NCBI GenBank assembly: GCA_947488655.1
Contig: CANKZZ010000006.1
Span: 1-64,000 of the forward strand
Reading direction: 5' to 3'
From: an uncultured Psychroserpens sp.
GTDB taxonomy: Bacteria; Bacteroidota; Bacteroidia; Flavobacteriales; Flavobacteriaceae
DNA length: 64,000 nt
Part shown: piece by piece, positions 7,613-15,271 of the stretch
Layout: the number at the start of each line of letters is the position of its first letter
Position numbering within the stretch: the stretch's first letter is position 1
The notes under the pieces: generated by a model
The model's input: only the letters and a program-made list of their open reading frames with translations
The model's database searches: none
What the model was told of the DNA's origin: nothing
Program-made: the position numbers and the translations under genes

Positions 7613-9361
7613 CTAGCCAGCTGCAGCTAATTGCATTAAAATTGTGCATCCTATTGCAGCAATTGTACCTACAGCATAACCTAGGACAGCGAGCAATACA
7701 CCAACAGTAGCGAGAGATGGATGAAAAGCTGATGCCACAATAGGAGCAGAGGCTGCGCCACCAACGTTTGCTTGACTGCCAACTGCTAAAAAGAAGTAAG
7801 GTGCTCTAATTAATTTTGCAACTCCAATGAGTAATAAAGCGTGTATAGTCATCCATACAACACCAATAGCAATAAGACCAAGATTGTCAAAGATTAAGGT
7901 TAAATCCATTTTCATACCAATGGTAGCAACTAGGATATAAATAAACACACTTCCAAATTTACTAGCTCCAGCACCTTCATAATTTTTTGCTTTTGTAAAT
8001 GATAATAGTATGGCTATAATTGTAGCTATACTAATCATCCAGAAAAAAGAAGATCCTAAAAATGAAAATATATTTCTTGTGGTGCCAGACTGAATATTTG
8101 CAACTTTAATTTCAAAATATGGCGCTAAGAAGCCAGCACATAAATGAGCAATACTTACGGTGCCAAATGCTATAGCTCCAATAATCATAATATCTGTAAG
8201 GGAAGGGTTTCTTTTTACTTTTTCGGCAAATGTTGATACCTTTTCCTTTAAGTCATCTATAGAAGATGTATCTGCTTTTAGCCATTTATTTATACGATCT
8301 CGTTTTCCTATTCCTAATAATACGATGGCCATCCAAACATTTGCGACAACGATATCTACAAACACCATACCTCCATATAGACGTTGATTATACCCATAGA
8401 TTTCTAACATTGCTGTTTGGTTGGCTCCACCACCAATCCAACTTCCTGCTAATGTTGATAAACCTCTCCATACTGCATCAGGTCCAAAGCCTCCTACAGT
8501 CTCTGGAGAAATCGTAGCTATTAGTAAAATAGCAATGGGACCTCCAATAACGATTCCTACAGTGCCAGTGAAAAACATTACTAATGCTTTCCAGCCCAAA
8601 TTAAAAACCGCTTTTAGATCTATACTTAATGTCATTAAGACTAAAGCTGCTGGTAATAAGTAGCGACTTGCCATATAATATAAACTTGTACCATGCTCTA
8701 TGATTTCTCTGTCTTGTGAAATACTTTCCCAATCTGGAGCAATTAATCCAGTTGTTGTGAGAACAGCTGGTAACATATAGGCTATAAATAAACCTGGTAC
8801 GATTTTATAAAATTTTGACCAAAAACCAGATTTTATAGATTCTGTCAAAAAGACTAACCCTAAGGCTAGCATTAATAGACCAAACACTATTGTGTCTTTT
8901 GTAATAAGAGGAGCCCTAACATAAGCAGTTGATTTTTCATTAATAATATCAACATTAATTTGTTGTCCATTGTTGTAAAATGAAGCTTCTTGGACGTCTA
9001 AAATAGTGTCATCAACAAAACTTTCATCTGGCTTTATAAGTATTTTTAATAAATCACTGTTTTCTAATATATAATCTCCATTAGATTTAAATTCTATTAA
9101 GGTTGCATAATCAGAGAGTTTATTAACTTTAAATCCTGCACCTTCTTTAAAATATACTTCTTTAATCTTGGCAATAGAATCTCTAGTTGCAATTTTAATT
9201 TTAAAAGATGTAAAAGTGGCATTTTTTAATTCTAAAGGGACCTCAAATGCTTTAGTACTGTTTTCATCTACGCTTTTAACGGTGAGCGTTTGCGCATCAA
9301 TTGTATAAGAAAAAGCGAATAGAAATATAAATAGAATACTAAGGTTTAAAATCGTTTTCAT
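7613..9361 (-). CDS. DUF819 family membrane protein with an N-terminal secreted domain
   Basis: 582 residues. A signal peptide (to IDAQ, ~residue 23) and a ~130-residue beta-rich, non-membrane segment precede a DUF819 (YjcL-like) body of roughly ten membrane segments starting near residue 150 (PLITKDTIVFGLLMLALGL). Family features visible in the body: GSWIGGGANQ, the Gly-rich repeat AVGSQANVGGAASAPIVA, and paired hydrophobic helices resembling sodium/solute symporters. DUF819 proteins are usually about 380-400 residues and start directly with the membrane part, so the extra N-terminal domain is unusual. Transport activity is an inference; no substrate is known. No co-transcribed neighbour is apparent. 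Confidence 0.85.
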   Translation of the reverse strand: MKTILNLSILFIFLFAFSYTIDAQTLTVKSVDENSTKAFEVPLELKNATFTSFKIKIATRDSIAKIKEVYFKEGAGFKVNKLSDYATLIEFKSNGDYILENSDLLKILIKPDESFVDDTILDVQEASFYNNGQQINVDIINEKSTAYVRAPLITKDTIVFGLLMLALGLVFLTESIKSGFWSKFYKIVPGLFIAYMLPAVLTTTGLIAPDWESISQDREIIEHGTSLYYMASRYLLPAALVLMTLSIDLKAVFNLGWKALVMFFTGTVGIVIGGPIAILLIATISPETVGGFGPDAVWRGLSTLAGSWIGGGANQTAMLEIYGYNQRLYGGMVFVDIVVANVWMAIVLLGIGKRDRINKWLKADTSSIDDLKEKVSTFAEKVKRNPSLTDIMIIGAIAFGTVSIAHLCAGFLAPYFEIKVANIQSGTTRNIFSFLGSSFFWMISIATIIAILLSFTKAKNYEGAGASKFGSVFIYILVATIGMKMDLTLIFDNLGLIAIGVVWMTIHALLLIGVAKLIRAPYFFLAVGSQANVGGAASAPIVASAFHPSLATVGVLLAVLGYAVGTIAAIGCTILMQLAAAG

Positions 9362-9402
9362 ATTAGAGGTTTAGATATGCAAAATACCAAATTAAACCGC
9401 AT

Positions 9403-9432
9403 AAAAAAAGCGATTCAATTAAGAGTCGCTTT
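9403..9432 (-). terminator. terminator overlapping the end of the Arc-family gene
   Basis: The hairpin AAAAAGCGATTC / GAGTCGCTTTT (one U-G pair) places the stop codon of the Arc-family gene in its loop; the minus-strand transcript then runs into a U tract. Confidence 0.7.
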
Positions 9433-9607
9433 TATTATCGTTATTAGTTTTTTTTGGCTTTGGTGCTCGATTTTGTTCTTTAAGATATTGCATAAGCATC
9501 CATTCAATTTGTCCGTTTGTGCTTCGAAATTCATCTGCAGCCCACTTTTCTATTGCTTTAATCATATCTTCATTGATACGTAATGCGAATGCTTTTTTCT
9601 TAGCCAT
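9419..9607 (-). CDS. Arc-family ribbon-helix-helix DNA-binding protein
   Basis: 62 residues. The N-terminal KKKAFALRINEDMIKAIEKWA is the beta strand and first helix of an Arc/MetJ ribbon-helix-helix fold, followed by the turn and second helix (FRSTNGQIEWMLMQYLKEQ). The last ~14 residues are a Lys/Asn-rich tail. Such proteins bind DNA as dimers of the two-stranded ribbon. In Bacteroidota they are commonly encoded next to an SPFH protein, and here the SPFH/DUF1648 genes lie upstream on the same strand, 109 bases away. It could regulate this group, but no operator is visible. Confidence 0.85.
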   Translation of the reverse strand: MAKKKAFALRINEDMIKAIEKWAADEFRSTNGQIEWMLMQYLKEQNRAPKPKKTNNDNKSDS

Positions 9608-9716
9608 TGTATTATTTTCTAAACGTTTTTAGTGTGTCTAAAGTTTCACTTGATAATAAATATTCACTATATTATAAGATATCATAATTTAATTTTAGGT
9701 CTTTGCTTAACTATGA

Positions 9717-10220
9717 TTACTTATTTATTTTTTGTTGATAGATTAATATAAATACAGGTAAAATAACACTTATGCCAATTATACTAAATGTAAACCATGA
9801 CCCAAACCCTACATCATTACCTTTTCCTTGTTCAACCATCATATACTGAATACATGCAAATATAATTGCAACAAATAGATTTGTAAAACGTACAATCCTA
9901 GTACTAAATCTATAATTTTTTAGCGCATTATCTTCTGTGATATTAACCATGTAATTATGTATATGCGGATATTTATTTAAAACAAACAATAACACAAAAG
10001 TAAATACTCCAATTATTGGAAGCATCCAAACATATACTTTATCTCCAAAACCATCTGCCTCTCCTTGACCATTAAAGTGTGTTGGGATAGTATCTGCCAA
10101 ATCACCATAATTGATTATTGTATAAACAATCATCAAAATATATAATGATACAGATATTAACTCAACCACTATATCCAAAGGTTGAGGAGGCACTTTAATT
10201 TTTGGTCTGTTGGTTTTCAT
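9717..10220 (-). CDS. DUF1648 (SdpI-like) membrane protein
   Basis: 167 residues from the ATG at 10220. The DUF1648 signature DTIPTHFNGQGEADGFGDK lies between the first and second of four membrane segments. A start ten codons further upstream (10250) would overlap the previous gene by 20 bases and adds a sequence (MLLKKNNFKT) not typical of the family, so I prefer the internal ATG. SdpI is an immunity and signalling membrane protein against a peptide toxin in Bacillus; most DUF1648 proteins have no known role. It sits downstream of the SPFH protein and a small Gly-rich membrane protein. Confidence 0.8.
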   Translation of the reverse strand: MKTNRPKIKVPPQPLDIVVELISVSLYILMIVYTIINYGDLADTIPTHFNGQGEADGFGDKVYVWMLPIIGVFTFVLLFVLNKYPHIHNYMVNITEDNALKNYRFSTRIVRFTNLFVAIIFACIQYMMVEQGKGNDVGFGSWFTFSIIGISVILPVFILIYQQKINK

Positions 10221-10230
10221 AGTTTTAAAA

Positions 10231-10416
10231 TTATTCTTTTTTAGAAGCATTATCTTTAAATACTACTAAAGCTAAAATGACACCAATTATTGTTCCTATT
10301 AGAGAACCATAAACTATTCCCATCGCAACATGGCCTATTACAGCGCCAATTGTTGTACCAAAGCTACTTCCCATTGCTACACCAATAGCAATACTATAAG
10401 TTTGCTTTTTATTCAT
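10231..10416 (-). CDS. small glycine-rich two-helix membrane protein
   Basis: 61 residues, nearly all in two hydrophobic helices with a repeating Gly spacing (GVAMGSSFGTTIGAVIGH, YGSLIGTIIGVILALV), a glycine-zipper-like pattern that promotes helix packing. It starts one base after the SPFH stop codon and is followed closely by the DUF1648 gene, so it is almost certainly co-transcribed with both. Function unknown. Confidence 0.75.
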   Translation of the reverse strand: MNKKQTYSIAIGVAMGSSFGTTIGAVIGHVAMGIVYGSLIGTIIGVILALVVFKDNASKKE

Positions 10417-10417
10417 T

Positions 10418-11278
10418 TTAATGATTTAAAGTACCAGTATTTAATACTGGAGAGGCATCTTTATCTCCACAAAGAATAACCATTAAATTACTTACCATTG
10501 CAGCTTTACGTTCGCCATCAAGCTCTATAATTTGTTTTTTCTCAAGTTGCTCAATAGCCATTTCAACCATACTTACAGCACCTTCAACAATTTTATGTCT
10601 TGCTGCAACGATAGCAGTAGCTTGTTGGCGTTTAAGCATAGCGTTTGCAATCTCATTAGAATAAGCTAAATAGCCAATTCGTGCTTCTAGAACTTCTATA
10701 CCAGCAATAGTTAAACGCTCGTCTATTTCTTTTTCTAAGGCATTACTAACCTCGTTCACACTAGATCTTAATGTAATATCCTCATCAACACCTTCATCGG
10801 CAAAATTATCATAAGGATACATACTTGCCAATTTACGTACTGCTGCATCGGTTTGTACGCGTACAAAGTTCTCATATACATCTACATCAAAAGCTGCTTT
10901 GTAGGTGTTTTGAACTCGCCATACCAATATGGTACTTATCATAATAGGATTACCCATTTTGTCATTAACTTTTAAACGCTCACTGTCAAAATTTCTAGCA
11001 CGTAATGAGATTTTCTTTTTTGTATAAAAAGGATTAACCCAATAGAATCCATTTTTTTTAACTGTACCTATATATTTACCAAAAAGCAATAATACACGAG
11101 AGCCATTTGGTTGTACCATAATAAAACCAGGAGCAATAGCAATAGCAATTGGTACTAATAAAATAATCTCTGGGTATTTTGTAGTAATTGCAGCAGCTAT
11201 GCTTCCGAAGAATAAAATAAGGAAAACAAAGAGCATTAGATATCCATTTGCTGGGACGATGATTTTTTCTTCTTTCAT
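10418..11278 (-). CDS. SPFH (stomatin/prohibitin) domain membrane protein
   Basis: 286 residues. Two N-terminal hydrophobic segments (~13-33 and ~38-55) anchor it, followed by an SPFH domain (~55-200: QPNGSRVLLLFGKYIGTVKK, NPIMISTILVWRVQN, VDVYENFVRVQTDAAVRKLA). A helical region typical of flotillin/stomatin oligomers ends the protein (EIANAMLKRQQATAIVAARH). The family scaffolds membrane microdomains and often controls a membrane protease. No NfeD or FtsH-type partner is encoded nearby; instead a Gly-rich small membrane protein, a DUF1648 protein and an Arc regulator follow on the same strand. Confidence 0.9.
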   Translation of the reverse strand: MKEEKIIVPANGYLMLFVFLILFFGSIAAAITTKYPEIILLVPIAIAIAPGFIMVQPNGSRVLLLFGKYIGTVKKNGFYWVNPFYTKKKISLRARNFDSERLKVNDKMGNPIMISTILVWRVQNTYKAAFDVDVYENFVRVQTDAAVRKLASMYPYDNFADEGVDEDITLRSSVNEVSNALEKEIDERLTIAGIEVLEARIGYLAYSNEIANAMLKRQQATAIVAARHKIVEGAVSMVEMAIEQLEKKQIIELDGERKAAMVSNLMVILCGDKDASPVLNTGTLNH

Positions 11279-11364
11279 AAGGTTGATGTTTTAGTTAAAT
11301 AATTTAATATGATATTATTTTGATATCAAATATACATCAAACATTTTTAGCTACCAAATCAAGT

Positions 11365-11381
11365 TTGGCACGCCATTTGCT
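11365..11381 (+). promoter_or_regulatory. sigma-54 (RpoN) type promoter
   Basis: TTGGCACGCCATTTGCT matches the -24/-12 consensus YTGGCACG-N4-TTGCW at every fixed position, with GG (11367-11368) and GC (11379-11380) exactly ten bases apart. It points to the plus strand, where no protein gene follows. Confidence 0.75.
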
Positions 11382-11391
11382 TTATACATAT

Positions 11392-11507
11392 TGTAAATGA
11401 TTATGATGATCTTAGAAGAGGAGTGATTACCTCGCATAAAGGAGTAATATTTACATTGGTTGGTTAGTTAATAAAAACGCATCTCTTTTTTGAGATGCGT
11501 TTTTTAT
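11392..11507 (+). ncRNA. candidate sigma-54-dependent small RNA
   Basis: From the predicted start (12 bases after the -12 GC) to an intrinsic terminator is about 115 nt with no convincing protein gene. The segment can fold: TGTAAAT (11392-11398) pairs with ATTTACA further on, enclosing a GAGG/CCTC hairpin, and the 3' end is a strong terminator. A 9-codon frame MIMMILEEE (11397-11426) exists and could be a translated mini-ORF instead. Expression and function are inferred only from the promoter-terminator pair. Confidence 0.5.
11473..11506 (+). terminator. intrinsic terminator ending the orphan RNA
   Basis: Stem AAAAACGCATCTC / GAGATGCGTTTTT around a six-T loop with a T-tract after it. It can also work on the minus strand for the hydrolase gene that ends at 11528. 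Confidence 0.85.
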
Positions 11508-11527
11508 TTTAATATATGGCGACTTAT

Positions 11528-12454
11528 TTATTTTAATATAAAGCTAGAAATTGTAGTAATGAGTTCTTCGGAAATTTTACGAGATGACTCATTATAGCTT
11601 TTTGAATTTACCAATTGATCACCTTCAATAATAAAGAGCACATGGTTCATTTTATCGATGATTTTAATTTCAGATGTTTCCGAAGCCTCTTTAAGTAATT
11701 GCGCTTCATCAACCGATACCTGAAGATCTTTAGTGCCATTTATAATAAGAATAGGAATGTCTAAAGCTTTTATAATCTCTTGTGGATTGTATTGCATCCA
11801 ATTCATTATAAAGGGTTGTATGTCTGCTCTAAAAACTGGTGCCAGTGGTTGAGGATAATCTGTAGTTGTTTTACCTTCTCTTAAACTTGTAAAGGCCTTT
11901 TTAGTCGCCTCAATGAGAGAAGGATCCATGTTGCCAATTTGCTCTGTAATAACCTTATCTATAGATTGTCCAGCACCAGCGAGCGATATAAAGCCATCGG
12001 CTCCATTTTTTGCAGCAAGCATACCAACCAAACTACCTTGACTATGACCTATTATATAAATTTTAGAATAGAGATTTTGTGTTTTAAAATACTCAATTAC
12101 AGATGTAGCGTCCGTAACAAAATCATCAAATTTTATATTAGGGTCTACATTGTTTTTAAGTATTTGTTTAACAATACGCTTATCATATCTAAAGGTGGCT
12201 ATACCATTATTAGTTAATGATTCGGCTAATTTTTTTAATGAATTGTTTTTCATGAAATTCTGGTTTCCATTTCTATCGGTTGGTCCAGAACCAGCAATAA
12301 TTATAGCAAGATTTGGTGTCTTTATGTCTTTGGGTGTTAAGAGCGTACCGTCAATTAAATTGTTAATGGCAACATCTTGCGTATTAAAAGTTTGCTCTTG
12401 ACTTTGAATATTAAGACTTAAACAAATTAAAAAAAGACTTAAGTAATATTTCAT
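11528..12454 (-). CDS. secreted alpha/beta hydrolase (S33-like)
   Basis: 308 residues with a signal peptide (to ~residue 18, NIQSQEQ). Alpha/beta-hydrolase features: oxyanion segment IIAGSGPTDRNGN, nucleophile elbow GHSQGS (Ser in IIGHSQGSLVGM), Asp after ILIINGTKDLQV and the catalytic His in KMNHVLF. Substrate unknown; related Bacteroidota proteins are annotated as serine aminopeptidase S33 domain or dienelactone-type esterases. It stands alone on the minus strand between two orphan hairpins. Confidence 0.85.
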   Translation of the reverse strand: MKYYLSLFLICLSLNIQSQEQTFNTQDVAINNLIDGTLLTPKDIKTPNLAIIIAGSGPTDRNGNQNFMKNNSLKKLAESLTNNGIATFRYDKRIVKQILKNNVDPNIKFDDFVTDATSVIEYFKTQNLYSKIYIIGHSQGSLVGMLAAKNGADGFISLAGAGQSIDKVITEQIGNMDPSLIEATKKAFTSLREGKTTTDYPQPLAPVFRADIQPFIMNWMQYNPQEIIKALDIPILIINGTKDLQVSVDEAQLLKEASETSEIKIIDKMNHVLFIIEGDQLVNSKSYNESSRKISEELITTISSFILK

Positions 12455-12571
12455 ATGGTGTTGTTTTTATAACGCTTAGCAATTAGTGTATCAAAGTTAA
12501 TCAAAATTAAGGGATGAAATCTCTATCATATTTTAATGATATGAACTTATTTTTAACTTGTTTTAAAATGC

Positions 12572-12633
12572 ATTTCATCGATAAAATGCAATATTTCGTC
12601 TTTAAATGTTAAAATTAAGTGTATTTCATCGAT
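12572..12633. repeat. pair of 11-bp direct repeats ATTTCATCGAT
   Basis: ATTTCATCGAT occurs at 12572-12582 and 12623-12633, 51 bases (about five helical turns) apart, in the long gap between the hydrolase and alkB genes. The first copy is inside an inverted repeat GCATTT...AAATGC. Spacing and exact repetition suggest binding sites upstream of the orphan transcript described next. Confidence 0.45.
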
Positions 12634-12736
12634 TAATAGTGTTTTTAATCGTTCACTTTCAAAAAGGATTATATATTTGAAGTGTACTAAAATTTAGTTT
12701 TTAGTTCAATGGATTAATTAATTAATATTTGCATGT

Positions 12737-12816
12737 GTTAAGAATTAGTGACCCTAAATCTACCACATAGAAAAGCAAATTAAGGAAAACCAAGGTTGAG
12801 GGACCTTGGTTTTTTC
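12737..12816 (+). ncRNA. candidate small RNA ending in an orphan terminator
   Basis: A perfect terminator (AACCAAGGT / ACCTTGGTT, six-base loop, six T) at 12787-12816 has no plus-strand gene before it. A promoter-like AATATTTG (12724-12731, one mismatch to TAnnTTTG) lies about 60 bases upstream, and the intervening sequence can form ATGTG/CACAT. This would give an RNA of about 80 nt. The minus-strand T-tract is poorer, so it is less convincing as the alkB terminator. The rest of the 415-base gap holds only the direct repeats above and no ORF. Confidence 0.4.
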
Positions 12817-12869
12817 GTATGCACTATTTTGAGTTTTATAACTACTATATATTGCTTTACAACATACTT

Positions 12870-13472
12870 TTACATAATGGTTCTAAACGTTAAATTTAAT
12901 CGTTCTCCTATTGGTTTTTTAGTCTTTGCAATTTGATGTAACCAATAATGTTGCATTTCACCTTTCATAATTAATAAACTCCCATGATTAAGATTTATTT
13001 TGTGTCGTTGTTCTTTTATGTGGCGATGTTTAAAATGAAATGGTCTTATAGCACCAAAACTAAGTGAGGCAATTACAGGATTTTTACCTAATTCTTTTTC
13101 ATTATCTGCATGCCAACCATTACTATCATTTCCATCGCGATACAAATTGAGTAATACCGATGTGAATTTATGGTTAATCTCTAATTCTATATCTTGTTTT
13201 ATTTGCTGTAATTCTTGAGTAAAAATTGTGGGTTTCATAGTAATATTAGAATACCTGTAAGGTCTACTATTATTTGCATATAAAGCGGTAAGACGAGGTT
13301 GCTTATAAGTTTTACCAAATAAAGTAATATCATCTTGTTGCCAGTTTGTACATGTTTTTAAAATTTTAAAATAGTGGTTCGCAGTCGTTGCATTATAGAA
13401 GTTTTCTATATATACGAGGTTTGCATTTGGTAGATTAAATTCCGTTTTTTCTTTATAAAACAAGTTCATCAC
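12870..13472 (-). CDS. alkB: AlkB-type 2-oxoglutarate/Fe(II)-dependent dioxygenase
   Basis: 200 residues; the short AlkB form common in Bacteroidota (ALKBH2/3-like). It demethylates 1-methyladenine and 3-methylcytosine in DNA or RNA. Iron ligands: HxD in NGWHADNEKELG, distal His in the MQHYWLHQI segment; the 2-oxoglutarate-binding Arg lies in ERLNLTFR. The nucleotide-flipping part PRLTALYANN...YRYSN precedes. The gene starts with tandem ATG codons. It stands alone, facing away from the D-Ala-D-Ala dipeptidase gene, with a shared 89-base upstream region. Confidence 0.9.
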   Translation of the reverse strand: MMNLFYKEKTEFNLPNANLVYIENFYNATTANHYFKILKTCTNWQQDDITLFGKTYKQPRLTALYANNSRPYRYSNITMKPTIFTQELQQIKQDIELEINHKFTSVLLNLYRDGNDSNGWHADNEKELGKNPVIASLSFGAIRPFHFKHRHIKEQRHKINLNHGSLLIMKGEMQHYWLHQIAKTKKPIGERLNLTFRTIM

Positions 13473-13561
13473 TTAATTTTTTAACTAATTTTAGTGTCTA
13501 GAGGTAATTTCTCAAGTAAAATATTACTAGGTTTTAGACTAAACACTAAAGTAGCTATATC

Positions 13562-14245
13562 ATGAAGATTCACAAAATATTACTTTTTATAAGTGCCTTG
13601 GTGGCTTTTGGTTTTACATTTCAGCAAAAAAATGAGTTACCTCAAGGTTTTGTTTACGTAAAAGATATCATACCAGATTTAAATGTAGAGTTGCGTTATT
13701 TTTCGTCTCATAATTTTGTTGGAGATACTATAACAGGGTACAACGCTAACCGGTTGATTTTAACCAGACAATCTGCAGAGGCATTAAAAAAAGTGCAGGA
13801 TGAGCTGCAGGCTCAAAACCTATGTTTATTAGTGTATGACGGTTATCGTCCGCAACGAGCGGTTAATCATTTTTCGCGCTGGGCAAAAGATTTAAATGAC
13901 ACTTTACAAAAGCAAGAATTTTATCCTAAAGTTAATAAGCGTCACTTGTTTAGAGACGGTTATATAGCCTCTCGCTCTGGTCACAGTCGTGGTAGTACAT
14001 TAGACTTAACAATTATAGATGGCAATACTAATGAGCCTTTAGATATGGGAAGTCCCTATGATTTCTTCGGAAAAGAATCTTGGGTAGACCATCCAGATCT
14101 TACAAAAACACAATTATCTAATAGGCAATTATTGCAAAACGTAATGCTTAAACATAACTTTAGAAATTATCCAAAAGAGTGGTGGCACTTTACACTACGT
14201 TGGGAACCATTTCCTAAAACATTTTTTGACTTTGAGGTTAAGTAA
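13562..14245 (+). CDS. D-alanyl-D-alanine dipeptidase (VanX/DdpX family, peptidase M15)
   Basis: 227 residues with an N-terminal hydrophobic signal or anchor. Zinc site motif SGHSRGSTLDL (SxHxxGxxxD) and the C-terminal EWWHF with the catalytic Glu and last His are both present, as is the substrate Arg region YDGYRPQRA. It cleaves D-Ala-D-Ala, or related dipeptides, outside the cytoplasm, recycling peptidoglycan. No vanH/vanA-like ligase or regulator is nearby, so a role in vancomycin resistance is unlikely. Confidence 0.92.
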   Translation: MKIHKILLFISALVAFGFTFQQKNELPQGFVYVKDIIPDLNVELRYFSSHNFVGDTITGYNANRLILTRQSAEALKKVQDELQAQNLCLLVYDGYRPQRAVNHFSRWAKDLNDTLQKQEFYPKVNKRHLFRDGYIASRSGHSRGSTLDLTIIDGNTNEPLDMGSPYDFFGKESWVDHPDLTKTQLSNRQLLQNVMLKHNFRNYPKEWWHFTLRWEPFPKTFFDFEVK

Positions 14246-14334
14246 AACTATATTGGTTTGAGCTAAAACCTTAAGATATAGCATTAATAACTCCTATAAG
14301 AGTTTACCATATTTGCATCTAGAAAACTAAAACC

Positions 14335-15135
14335 ATGAAAAAAATACTGCAAATAGGCAATGGGATTGCTTTAATAGCGACCATTATAATAAACTATCTT
14401 TCTAATACAGGATTATTAAATAATACAACAATTGGTGAAGTTTCTGGGACGTTAAGAACCTTATTTACTCCTGCAGGTTATGCATTTTCTATTTGGGGTT
14501 TTATCTATTTACTACTCATTACTTTTTGTATATATCAAGGTAGAAGTTTGTTTACAAAGGTTAGAGACGATGATTTTGTTTTAAGAGTAGGTTGGTGGTT
14601 TATGATATCTTGTGCTGCTAATAGTTTTTGGGTTGTAAGTTGGCTTTATGGTTATACAGGATTATCTTGTGTTTTCATCTTTTTACTACTTATCTCACTG
14701 CTTAAAATTGTATGGAATAACCGTATGGAGTTATGGGATGCACCAATCTCTGTAATTGCATTTTTATGGTGGCCATTTGTTTTCTATAGTGGTTGGGTAA
14801 CTGTTGCGAGTATTGCAAATGTATCTGCGTATCTAGTAAAAATTAATTGGGAAGGTTTTGGGCTGTCTCCAATAATCTGGACACTTATTATGATTGTTAT
14901 TGCAACAATCATTAATCTTGCTATAACCTGGCAACGTAATATGCGAGAGTTTGCTTTAGTAGGCGCTTGGGCTCTAATCGCTATAGGAGTTGCTAATTTT
15001 TCTTCGGAAACTTTAATTGCTTACACAGCTTTTGCTGCTGCAGTAATTTTAGTTATTAGTAGTGCTTTGCATGGCGCAAAAAATAAAGAAACAAATCCTT
15101 TTAATAAGTATTTAGAGTATAGAGCGAAAAAGTAA
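14335..15135 (+). CDS. TspO/MBR-like tryptophan-rich membrane protein
   Basis: 266 residues with about eight hydrophobic segments and many Trp residues (AFSIWGFIYLL, WWFMISCAANSFWVVSW, FLWWPFVFYSGWVTVA). The PAGYAFSIWGFIYLL motif resembles the TspO core. TspO itself has five segments and ~160 residues; this longer form is widespread in Bacteroidota and annotated as a tryptophan-rich sensory protein. Tetrapyrrole or sterol binding is known for TspO but not shown for this group. It is a single gene. Confidence 0.75.
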   Translation: MKKILQIGNGIALIATIIINYLSNTGLLNNTTIGEVSGTLRTLFTPAGYAFSIWGFIYLLLITFCIYQGRSLFTKVRDDDFVLRVGWWFMISCAANSFWVVSWLYGYTGLSCVFIFLLLISLLKIVWNNRMELWDAPISVIAFLWWPFVFYSGWVTVASIANVSAYLVKINWEGFGLSPIIWTLIMIVIATIINLAITWQRNMREFALVGAWALIAIGVANFSSETLIAYTAFAAAVILVISSALHGAKNKETNPFNKYLEYRAKK

Positions 15136-15194
15136 AAATTTTGTTATTTTTTTTAGAAAGTCATTGTAAATACTACTATCGCCTAAATTAGCAT

Positions 15195-15271
15195 TACATT
15201 TGCACACAACAGAAAATGACGCTAATTACAATAGAAGGTCATTTAAACACTAATTTGACCAAAATACATAT
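15195..15271 (+). promoter_or_regulatory. promoter -7 element and hairpin leader of the RhlE-like helicase gene
   Basis: TACATTTG (15195-15202) fits TAnnTTTG, although no good -33 box is seen. The leader that follows (~60 bases) contains the hairpin AAATGAC (15214-15220) / GTCATTT (15238-15244). DEAD-box helicase mRNAs are often controlled through structured leaders, so this may tune expression. Confidence 0.4.

Noticed and set aside
13562-14245. Vancomycin-resistance VanX
   Set aside because: No vanH, vanA or vanS/R genes nearby and the protein is exported; a peptidoglycan-recycling dipeptidase is the simpler view.
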